Below are positions 49,907 to 57,791 of a stretch of 57,791 nucleotides of DNA, piece after piece. Positions within the stretch are counted from its first letter, which is position 1, and each line of letters opens with the position of its first letter. A program made the translations under genes and the position numbers. Origin of the DNA: Gemmatimonadota bacterium (GTDB taxonomy: Bacteria > Gemmatimonadota > Gemmatimonadetes > Gemmatimonadales > GWC2-71-9); contig JACQVB010000126.1 in the NCBI GenBank assembly GCA_016209985.1, positions 1 to 57,791 of the forward strand. Direction: 5' to 3'. The notes under the pieces are model-generated. The model searched no databases. It worked only from the letters and a program-made list of their open reading frames with translations, and had not been told where the DNA came from.

Positions 49907-51100
49907 ATGACGCAACCTGTGGCTTCACTGACACACCACCCGGCCCTGGTGGACGCGCGAGACCAGCTCGCCCGGACCGACGAGCTGACATTGGCCACCC
50001 AGGCGACCCTCAGCGCCATCCCCGCGCCCACCGGTGGCGAATCGGCCAGGGCGGTCGCCGTCGCGCGCGAGATGGAGCGGGTGGGGCTCCGCGACATCGG
50101 CACCGACGCAGTAGGAAACGTATCCGGCTGGCTAGGCGCGCCGGTGGAGCAACCCGCGGTCGTCGTCGCGGCTCATCTCGATACGGTATTCGGGCCCGAA
50201 GTGGATGTCTCGGTCCGCCGCACCGGAAGGCTGCTGACCGGCCCCGGGATCGCGGACAATGCCCGCGGCCTCGCCGGCATGCTGGCACTGGGTCGCGTCA
50301 CGGCGACCCCCCCATGGAAGACGGTGAAGCCGGTGGCCTTCGTCGCCACGGTGGGCGAAGAGGGCGCCGGCGATCTTCGCGGTATCAAGCATCTTTTTGG
50401 AGAACGCCGGTTGGAGGCGGATTCGGTGATCGTGCTGGACGGCGCGGGTGACGACCGGATCGTGTACTCGGCGCTGGGCACCCGCCGGTTCCGGGTCACC
50501 TACCGCGGGCCCGGCGGCCACTCGTGGGCGGCGTTCGGCGTACCCAATCCTGCGCATGCCGCAGGTGCGCTCGCCCATGCCGTGGCCGCCTTCCCCCGCT
50601 CGCGCGCGCCCCGCAGCGCCTGTTCGGTGGTCGGTCTCCATGGCGGGAGCGGGCTCAACTGCATTCCCGAGTCGGCACGGGTCGAGATCGACCTGCGGAG
50701 CGAAGATCACGCCATGCTGGTCTCGCTGGAAAAGAGGATGCGCGCCCAGTCGCAGATGGCGCTGGAGCAGGAGAACGCGCGCCGGAGCGCCGGCACCGCG
50801 CCGCTGCAACTCACGATCGACGTGATCGGCGATCGTCCGTCGGGCGGCACGCCCGCTGACCATCCGCTGGTCATCGCCGGCATCGAAGCCACCCGCGCCA
50901 TCGGCCGGCAACCGGGCCTGGCGACCGCGTCGACCGATGCCAACATCCCGATTTCCCTGGGAATTCCTGCGATTGCGCTGGGCGCCGGAGGCAAGGCCGG
51001 CGAGCCGCATCGCACCACGGAATGGTTCGAGAACGCAGACGGGGCGTTGGGACTGTATCGGGCTTTACTGGTACTCGCCGCGGCCGCAGGCCAGCCCTAA
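49907..51100 (+). CDS. M20/M28-type zinc peptidase
   Basis: VVAAHLDTVFGP, VGEEGAGDLRG, GPGGHSWAAFG, GAGGKAGEPHRTTEW. Confidence 0.88.
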   Translation: MTQPVASLTHHPALVDARDQLARTDELTLATQATLSAIPAPTGGESARAVAVAREMERVGLRDIGTDAVGNVSGWLGAPVEQPAVVVAAHLDTVFGPEVDVSVRRTGRLLTGPGIADNARGLAGMLALGRVTATPPWKTVKPVAFVATVGEEGAGDLRGIKHLFGERRLEADSVIVLDGAGDDRIVYSALGTRRFRVTYRGPGGHSWAAFGVPNPAHAAGALAHAVAAFPRSRAPRSACSVVGLHGGSGLNCIPESARVEIDLRSEDHAMLVSLEKRMRAQSQMALEQENARRSAGTAPLQLTIDVIGDRPSGGTPADHPLVIAGIEATRAIGRQPGLATASTDANIPISLGIPAIALGAGGKAGEPHRTTEWFENADGALGLYRALLVLAAAAGQP

Positions 51101-52080
51101 GGAGCCTTCGCCAACTCCTCTCCTGCCGCGATCATCTCCTTCAACCGCTGTCCCATCACTTCGGTATCATCACCCACCATCGAGCCCTCGACGGTCGAGC
51201 CCACCACCTTCGCGCGCTCCCCCACGATCGCATCCCGCAGCACACTGGTCTTCACGACCGCTCCGGCATCGATCGAGACGTTGGGCCCGATGGTACAATC
51301 TTCCAGCTCGACGCCGTCGGCGACGTAAACCGGTTCGAGCACCCGCACCTGCGCGTGGGGACGCGGGCGGCGAGCGCTGCCACTCTCCAGCAGGTGCCGG
51401 TTGGTTTCCAACACTGTCCCCACCTTTCCGCAGTCGTACCATCCGCCCACCGGGGCGGCCAGCAGCTTCTTCCCCTGGTCGACCATGTACTGAAAGGCAT
51501 CGGTCAGGAAATACTCGCCGTTGACCGGCGGGCGGCTGCGGGTCCAGGTGATCCCGTCGAACAGCGTGCGCCAGTCACGGATATAGTAGAGGCCGATGTT
51601 GGCGAGCTTCGAGACCGGCTCGCTCGGCTTTTCCACGATCCGCTTCATGTAGCGGCGCTCGTCGGTCACCACCACCCCGAAGCGCTGGTAATCCTCAACT
51701 TCCTTCACCCAGATGATGCCGTCCGCGTCAACCCGGGAAATCAGGCCCAGGTCGGCATCAAAAAGCGTATCCACGAAGATGATGAGCACCGGCCCATCTA
51801 CGTACGGCCGCGCCAGGTCGATCGCGCTGGCGGTGCCGTCCTGGATCTTCTGTTCGATGAATCGGGCAGGATAGTGATAATGCTGACGGACGTGGCTCTC
51901 GACCCGGTCCTTGAGATGGCCGGTGATGATGATCAGTTCTTCCACGTCGAGCTGGCCGACCTGATCCATCACGTAATCCATGACCGGCCGGCCCGCGACG
52001 CGGATCAGGGGCTTGGGGACGGTCTTGGTGAGCGGAAGGAGGCGGGTGCCTTTGCCCGCGAGCGGTATGATGACTTTCAT
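51097..52080 (-). CDS. Sugar-phosphate nucleotidyltransferase (RmlA-like)
   Basis: MKVIIPLAGKGTRLLPLTKTVPKPLIRVAGRPVMDYV; hexapeptide C-terminus. Confidence 0.9.
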   Translation of the reverse strand: MKVIIPLAGKGTRLLPLTKTVPKPLIRVAGRPVMDYVMDQVGQLDVEELIIITGHLKDRVESHVRQHYHYPARFIEQKIQDGTASAIDLARPYVDGPVLIIFVDTLFDADLGLISRVDADGIIWVKEVEDYQRFGVVVTDERRYMKRIVEKPSEPVSKLANIGLYYIRDWRTLFDGITWTRSRPPVNGEYFLTDAFQYMVDQGKKLLAAPVGGWYDCGKVGTVLETNRHLLESGSARRPRPHAQVRVLEPVYVADGVELEDCTIGPNVSIDAGAVVKTSVLRDAIVGERAKVVGSTVEGSMVGDDTEVMGQRLKEMIAAGEELAKAP

Positions 52081-52454
52081 CAGGTTCTTCCGTAGCGGTC
52101 TTTCACGCGAACCACGTCGTCGACTTCGGGAGTGGAAGCCTCCAGCAGATCGCTGGCGGTCACGGCTTCCATCTGATGCACCGTGGGTGGCGTGATGTGG
52201 TAGCTCTCGCCTTCCCGCATCCGCCGCTCGGTCAGTTTGCCGTCCACCTGCACCCGGAAAATGATCTCCCCCCGAAGGACGTGAATGGTTTCGTCCTTCC
52301 GGTTGTGGTACTGGAGGCTCAGGACCTGGCCGGGCTCGATGTGAAGAATCTTTCCGACGTAGCGGTCGGTCCGGGCCCACACCAGCTCATAGCCCCAGGG
52401 TTTCTCGACCCGGTAGGGCGGCGTGGCGTTCTCGATGGGCGGGTGCTCTGGCAT
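52080..52454 (-). CDS. Cupin, phosphomannose isomerase type II C-terminal-like
   Basis: VEKPWGYELVWARTDRYVGKILHIEPGQVLSLQYHNRKDETIHVLRGEI. Confidence 0.88.
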   Translation of the reverse strand: MPEHPPIENATPPYRVEKPWGYELVWARTDRYVGKILHIEPGQVLSLQYHNRKDETIHVLRGEIIFRVQVDGKLTERRMREGESYHITPPTVHQMEAVTASDLLEASTPEVDDVVRVKDRYGRT

Positions 52455-52676
52455 GCGAGGAAAAGTAACGGCCTGCGGCAGGTTGTGAGGATACGCAAAA
52501 GGCCGCTGCGCAAGGCGCACAGCCGCGGCCGAGTATTGGGGTGAAGAACGCGCCAAAGCGCGAGGTTCTCGGCCGGCATGCCCGGGAGACCGGCCGTGAT
52601 TCATGCTTGGGGAGCCGGCCGTGTACCTCGCGCGGAGGCGCGGTCGGAAGCGCAATACTCGGCGCGGCTGTGTGCC

Positions 52677-54782
52677 TCAGGCTGCCGCCTCCACCCTCAC
52701 CGCGTCGAGCGCCTCACTCATCTCGGCCGCCGTCTGCCAGCGCGCATCACGCCCCTTGGCCAGCGCTTTGAGAATCACCGCCGCGAGGGGCCCCGGAATA
52801 TCGGACACGATCTCGCGGGGATCCTGCGGCTGCGCCTCCAGATGCTTCACCATGAGGGCCGTCACGGTGGGCGCGCTGAATACCGGCTGCCCGGTGACAC
52901 ATTCGTAGAGAACAGCCCCGGCCGAATAGAGATCCGCCCGGGAATCGAGCTCTTCTCCCATCAACTGCTCCGGCGGCATGTACTCCGGCGTGCCGATCGC
53001 CACGCCGGCGGCGGTGAGACCCTTGGCGTCCTGTTGCTTCGATTCGGCCAGCCGGGCGATCCCGAAGTCCATCACCTTGAGGAACCCTCCCGCGTCCACC
53101 ACCATGTTCTGCGGCTTGATGTCGCGGTGAATCACGCCCTGCTCGTGCGCCACTTCGAGCGCGCGACAGAGCTGCTTGCCCACCGTGATTGCGACCCCGG
53201 CGGGGAGATGACCCCGCTTCTTGATCAGATCCTTCAGGCTGGTTCCCTCGACGAACTCCATGGTGATGTAGTACATCCCGTTCACTTCGCCCAGGTCGTG
53301 GGTCCGTACCACGTTCCGATGGGTGATCCGCCGCGCCAAGCGGATCTCCTGCTTGAATCGCTCGAGGCTGGTACCGTCGGTCTGGACCGAATCGGGCTTG
53401 AGGGTCTTGATGGCCACCGGTTCGTCCAGCTCACGATCATGGGCGCGATACACGACTCCCATCCCACCGACGCCGAGCACCTTCTTGATCTCGTAACGAC
53501 CGTCGAGCACGCTGCCGGCGGCGAGCATGCTCGCGGCCTGGGTCGTGGAAGGGCCGCGCCCGACCAGCGCCTGCGGTAGGGTGACCGCCGACAACTGGTC
53601 GGCGCTCAGCGTCACGGTCTTGGCGCCTGGGCCGCTCATGTACTCGATCAGGCTCTGCTTGTCCTTGAGCTCCTGTACCATGCTCTGAAAGGACGCCGCG
53701 AGCTGCCCGATTTCGTCTCGCGAGCGGACCTGGATGTCGGCGCTGTACTGGCCTTCACCCACCTGCCGGGTGGCCTCCACCAGCTGCTGGACGGGACGCG
53801 TGATCTGCCGGGCGATGACCACCGAGGAGAGCAGGGCCAGAACGATCCCGCCCACGAAGGCGATGGCGATGGTATCGCGGAGCCGGGTGAAGACCGCCAG
53901 TTCCCTGCTCCGCGACCGGAATCCGACGTACCCGCCGACCGGCGTTCCCGAAGCAGTGACCAGCGGCCCGACGATGCCGGCCAGCGTCTCGCCCTCCAGC
54001 TTCCAGCGCACATGCTCGCCGGGTTTGAGGCCGGCGAGCGAGGTCTCCATGTCGGGCGCCTGCGCCATCGCACTCCCCACCGACCCCAGCGATAGCGTGG
54101 ACGCGGCGACATGAGGCGAATTGGTCGTGTCGAGCGAGACGATGACGACGTCCGAGTTGGTGTTCCGTTTGATTTCGGCCACGAAGGCGCTGTCGATCGG
54201 AACCGCGGCGACCAGCACACCATACGGCGCGCTGCCCCGCGGGGCGCCCGGGGCCATGATGGGAACGCCGACGGCCTGGTAGAGGACGTCGCCCGCGGGC
54301 CCCGGCTCGATCCAGATTCCCTGCGTCGAGTCGCCCGCCAGCGCGAGGCCGACCAGCGAACCTTCCGAGAGGTCGTCGCCGAACGCGTCCCGCCGGTTGG
54401 ACCGGGCCTTGAGGATCCCGACGTTGTCGGTCAGCAAGGTCCAGTCGGCGCCGATCTGTTGCCGAAATTCGTCGGCCTGATCGAGCAGCGTGGACCGGTT
54501 GTCGGTCCGCAAGCCCTCCGAAATGCGGGCCACGTACTGCGGAACCCGGGCGAGCACGGCGGAGGCGTGAACCAGCGTGCCGCTACGGCGTTGCAGCGCG
54601 TCCTCGATGGCCGACCGGGTGGCGGCGAGCGCCTTGTCGATCGATTCGTCCGCCGCCTGGTTGGCGCGCCGGGCCGTCACCAGCAGGGCGCCACCCAGCA
54701 CCACGATCACGACGGCCGCGGTCGCGAGGAAGATCTTGGTAGAGAGACCGAACCGGACGCGGCTGCTAATAGCGCGCTCCAC
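52677..54782 (-). CDS. Transmembrane Cache-HAMP-Ser/Thr protein kinase
   Basis: TM1 IFLATAAVVIVVLGGALLV, periplasmic sensor, TM2 IAIAFVGGIVLALLSSVVIA, HAMP RQITRPVQQLVEATRQVGEGQY, kinase GVGGMGVVYRAHD/HRDIKPQN/DFGIA; GTG start at 54782 inferred. Confidence 0.88.
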   Translation of the reverse strand: MERAISSRVRFGLSTKIFLATAAVVIVVLGGALLVTARRANQAADESIDKALAATRSAIEDALQRRSGTLVHASAVLARVPQYVARISEGLRTDNRSTLLDQADEFRQQIGADWTLLTDNVGILKARSNRRDAFGDDLSEGSLVGLALAGDSTQGIWIEPGPAGDVLYQAVGVPIMAPGAPRGSAPYGVLVAAVPIDSAFVAEIKRNTNSDVVIVSLDTTNSPHVAASTLSLGSVGSAMAQAPDMETSLAGLKPGEHVRWKLEGETLAGIVGPLVTASGTPVGGYVGFRSRSRELAVFTRLRDTIAIAFVGGIVLALLSSVVIARQITRPVQQLVEATRQVGEGQYSADIQVRSRDEIGQLAASFQSMVQELKDKQSLIEYMSGPGAKTVTLSADQLSAVTLPQALVGRGPSTTQAASMLAAGSVLDGRYEIKKVLGVGGMGVVYRAHDRELDEPVAIKTLKPDSVQTDGTSLERFKQEIRLARRITHRNVVRTHDLGEVNGMYYITMEFVEGTSLKDLIKKRGHLPAGVAITVGKQLCRALEVAHEQGVIHRDIKPQNMVVDAGGFLKVMDFGIARLAESKQQDAKGLTAAGVAIGTPEYMPPEQLMGEELDSRADLYSAGAVLYECVTGQPVFSAPTVTALMVKHLEAQPQDPREIVSDIPGPLAAVILKALAKGRDARWQTAAEMSEALDAVRVEAAA

Positions 54783-55455
54783 CCTTGGAGTAGGGTTGAC
54801 CGAACTTGTTGAGGTGCTCCACGAACTTGTATCCCCTCGCATCGAGCTGCACCTCGACCGCGGGAGCGCCTTGGGGACCCACCTCCAGCGCGCGGGTCAC
54901 CTCCGGCGTACGCTCGTGCCAAACATGGAGAACGTATGTGCCGGGAGGAACTCCCGCGATCACGAAGGTCCCGTCGGCTGAGGGTTGCGCGTAGTGGGGG
55001 TTCTCCCGGACCACGATGAAGGCCGCCATGGTCGCGTGCACGTTGCAGTACACCCGGATCACGCCCGGACGATTGAACCTGCTCGATTTGGCCTGCCCGC
55101 GGCCATACAGCCCGAGGTCGAAGGCCCCTTCGTCCGACAGGGAGAAAACGTTGTGATTAAACGGATCGTTATTGGGAAAGGAGACCATCGAGCCCGCCGG
55201 GATCACGGTGACCCTCGGCCGGAACTCCTTGCCTTCGGTCAGTACCGTCGCAGGCTTTGCCGGAGACGGTTTCAGTCCGGGGCCTTCCAGCCAGAGGACT
55301 GTTTGTCCCACATCGGTCCCCGGCTTGTTGCCGCGTTCCATGATGCTCACCCGCCCGGTCACCGTGGCAGAGGGGGGAGCCACCGAGGAGGATAAGGTCG
55401 CCACGGCCACCGTTGCGACCCAGATCACAGCATGGCTGGCGGAAGGTCCCCGCAT
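54766..55455 (-). CDS. Cupredoxin-like secreted protein
   Basis: VSFPNNDPFNHNVFSLS and IRVYCNVHATMAAFIVV (Cu-ligand-like Cys-His-Met). Confidence 0.75.
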   Translation of the reverse strand: MRGPSASHAVIWVATVAVATLSSSVAPPSATVTGRVSIMERGNKPGTDVGQTVLWLEGPGLKPSPAKPATVLTEGKEFRPRVTVIPAGSMVSFPNNDPFNHNVFSLSDEGAFDLGLYGRGQAKSSRFNRPGVIRVYCNVHATMAAFIVVRENPHYAQPSADGTFVIAGVPPGTYVLHVWHERTPEVTRALEVGPQGAPAVEVQLDARGYKFVEHLNKFGQPYSKGGARY

Positions 55456-55571
55456 TAGTCTATCCACGGTCGGCAAGGGTCGTGCATTGGTCAGCGCGAA
55501 ACCATGACGGGCTGAGGGGTGTCAGGCTGCGAAAACTACACAATTTCGAGCGCGGTGCGAGGGGAGACGTC

Positions 55572-56825
55572 ATGAGCGTACGGCTGCTGTTCCCGGCTCT
55601 TGTCATCTGTACGGTTGCGCCGCTGGCAGCGCAGGAGCGGGCAGACACATCGCTGGCCGCGCGCCTCGAGCGCGCCGAACGCATGATCCAGGTGCTGCAG
55701 CAGCAGATCGCCGAGCAGGCTCAGGCGCGCGTCGAGCCGCAACACCGGAACAAGATCGAGCTGGGCGGGATCGTCCTGATGAACGGCTTCTTCAACAACG
55801 CGAAAGTGAACAACAGCGATCTCCCGACCTACGTCCTTCCGCCCGACCCGCCGGGAGGGCTGCCGGCCAGCGCGCTGGGCGCGACCGCGCGCCAGAGCGA
55901 GATCACCCTGACCGCATCCGCGCCGGACGTACTGGGGGCGTCATTCACCGGCGAGCTGGATGCCGACTTCTATGGCGGGCAGTTCCTCTTCGGACGGCTC
56001 TTCCCGCTCCTGCATCTCAAGCGGAGCCGCGCCGAGCTGCGGTGGAATCATGCGTGGCTCATGTTCGGCGAAGAAGCCCCGCCCATCTCCGACCTCAATC
56101 CCTCGACCTTCGCCGCCCGCAGCATCACCGGCTTCACCAACGCCGGCAACCTCTGGTTCTGGATTCCGCAGGTACGGGCCGGGGTGGAAGCGGGCACCGA
56201 CTTTCGCCTCGGCGTGGAAGCAACCGCGCTGGCGCCGATTTCGCTGGAGAATCCGACCACCTTCGCGCCCGAGCCGGGCCGGGCCGAGCGGAGCAAACTC
56301 CCCTTTGTGGAAGCGCGTCTCCTCGCGCGGTGGAACAGTCCCAATAGCGAAGGCGAGATCGGCATCGGCGGCCACTACGGGTGGTTTGCCACGGCGGCAG
56401 ATTCGTTCCTGATCTCGCGCGCGGCGGCTGCGACCGCGCGGTTCACGGTGACGCCGCACGTCGAGTTCCTGAGCGAAGCCTTCGTCGGCCAGGCCCTCGC
56501 GGGGTTGGGCGGCGGCGGCATCAGCCAGGATCTGGGCCTGAATGGTGTGCCGGTGCGCACCTATGGGGGATGGGCGCAGCTCAACTTCAAGCCCATCCCG
56601 GAAGTCGAGCTGGGAGGCGGCTACGGCTTCGACAACCCCGACAACCGGGACCTCGACGCGGCCACGGCACGGCTGCTCAATGTCACATGGGAAGGCCATC
56701 TGCACCTGAAGCCCGGGCCGCTGGTGCTCGCGCTGGAGTTCCGGAGGGTGGAAACCACCTACGGCCCGCTCAGGGGGAAGTTGTTCGCCCACCATTTCAA
56801 CATCGCGACGGGATTTCAGTTTTAG
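55572..56825 (+). CDS. Outer-membrane porin-like beta-barrel protein
   Basis: Signal peptide MSVRLLFPALVICTVAPLAAQ, coiled coil, barrel-like strands, C-terminal ...FNIATGFQF. Confidence 0.7.
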   Translation: MSVRLLFPALVICTVAPLAAQERADTSLAARLERAERMIQVLQQQIAEQAQARVEPQHRNKIELGGIVLMNGFFNNAKVNNSDLPTYVLPPDPPGGLPASALGATARQSEITLTASAPDVLGASFTGELDADFYGGQFLFGRLFPLLHLKRSRAELRWNHAWLMFGEEAPPISDLNPSTFAARSITGFTNAGNLWFWIPQVRAGVEAGTDFRLGVEATALAPISLENPTTFAPEPGRAERSKLPFVEARLLARWNSPNSEGEIGIGGHYGWFATAADSFLISRAAAATARFTVTPHVEFLSEAFVGQALAGLGGGGISQDLGLNGVPVRTYGGWAQLNFKPIPEVELGGGYGFDNPDNRDLDAATARLLNVTWEGHLHLKPGPLVLALEFRRVETTYGPLRGKLFAHHFNIATGFQF

Positions 56826-57070
56826 GTACGTGGGGAGTGTTGCGTCGTGCGCGGTGCGTGGTGCGGATCGCCAAGAGACGCCCAAGGAAGCGCTGAAGTA
56901 CCGCAGAAATACGATGCCAAGACTCGGAGCATTGGAGTCTTTCGCTCGCTAATCGGGCTGACCCCCAGCCCCAACCCGCGTCGCAGGCTCCGGTGCTAGT
57001 GTCTTGAGCGAGAGGCTTACTCACCACTCACCTGACACCTAGCGCCCAGTTACCCGTAGTATCTTCCACC

Positions 57071-57791
57071 ATGCGCTCGCTGCTGCTCCTGCTCGCGCTG
57101 CAACTGCAGATCCCCGCCCCGGTCGGATACGTCAATGACTTCGCCGGCATCATCGCTGAACCGACCAGGCAGGCGATGCTCGCCGTGATCGACGAAGTGC
57201 GCCAGAAATCCGGCGGCGAGATCGTCGTGGTCACCCTTTCCGATCTTGGTGGGCGAGCCTCCATTGACGTTGCCCGCGATATCGGACGCCAGTGGAAGGT
57301 AGGGGCCATCGGGGGCCCCGGCGATGCGGCAAAGAACGCCGGCGTGGTGCTCCTCCTGAAGCCGGGTGTTCTTCCCGGGGACGGCAAGGCGGAAATCGCC
57401 ATCGCCACCGGCTCGGGAGCCGAGGGATTCGTCACGGATGCGGCCGCCGGCCGGATTCGCGATGCCATCGGCGAGGAGGCGATCAACGCTGGACGTTACG
57501 ATGCCGGATTGCTGGTCGGCGTCCAGCTTCTTGCCCAGGCATACGCTCGGGAATTCCAGTTCGAGCTTTCCGGCGCTGCCCGGCCGCCGGAGTCGGTGGC
57601 GCCCCCGCGTCCCGCGTTTCCCTTGGGCCTCATCCCGCTACTCATCTTTCTGTTCTTCTTCATCGCCATCTTGGGACGGCGAAGTGGGCGGGCACCCGGC
57701 CTGCTCTCTTCCCTGCTCTGGGTCCTCTTCTGGAGCGGTGCGGGCCGCCGGCGTGGAGGCTGGGGAGGAGGCGGTGGGCGCGGGGGCGGGA
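57071..57791 (+). CDS. TPM domain (YgcG-like) protein, truncated by the window end
   Basis: Own translation: MRSLLLLLALQLQIPAPVGYVNDFAGIIAEPTRQAMLAVIDEVRQKSGGEIVVVTLSDLGG...AIATGSGAEGFVTDAAAGRIRDAI...GRRRGGWGGGGGRGGG; not in the ORF track because it is open-ended. Confidence 0.88.
   Translation, partial: MRSLLLLLALQLQIPAPVGYVNDFAGIIAEPTRQAMLAVIDEVRQKSGGEIVVVTLSDLGGRASIDVARDIGRQWKVGAIGGPGDAAKNAGVVLLLKPGVLPGDGKAEIAIATGSGAEGFVTDAAAGRIRDAIGEEAINAGRYDAGLLVGVQLLAQAYAREFQFELSGAARPPESVAPPRPAFPLGLIPLLIFLFFFIAILGRRSGRAPGLLSSLLWVLFWSGAGRRRGGWGGGGGRGGG

Noticed and set aside
55941-56885. 314-aa minus ORF opposite the porin-like gene
   Set aside because: Shadow ORF without signal or domain.

Overview
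High-GC bacterial chromosomal window. Gene content resembles Gemmatimonadota-type environmental bacteria, but this is inference and no marker gene is present. About 50 protein genes are supportable: paired LVIVD beta-propeller proteins, DUF1326/DUF2182, a Tat-exported alanine racemase, an Lhr-type helicase, NfeD/SPFH, GcdH-like acyl-CoA dehydrogenase, NAD-dependent isocitrate dehydrogenase-like, CstA/YbdD, an 11-gene type II secretion (Gsp) operon ending in two sigma-54 activators, an RHS toxin locus with immunity-like genes, an IS481-type insertion sequence, DUF885, a Cache-HAMP Ser/Thr kinase, a cupredoxin-like protein, a porin-like protein and a truncated TPM protein. No tRNA, rRNA or CRISPR was recognised. 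Most interesting: (1) two adjacent arrays of exactly 21-bp units (26745-26965 and 27364-27573) with unrelated sequences but the same architecture, a 12-14 bp palindrome plus a 7-9 bp spacer, which is two helical turns and seven codons, with the palindrome encoding the same tetrapeptide on both strands (SKLR or GQLS); (2) mirrored 7-10 bp tandem repeats at many gene boundaries, including an octamer GGCGGGTC whose copy number breaks the lhr reading frame; (3) an IS481 insertion with a 7-bp target duplication inside the signal peptide of the RHS gene, which reconstitutes perfectly in silico; (4) a sigma-54 promoter and upstream palindrome in front of the Gsp operon that carries its own sigma-54 activators.
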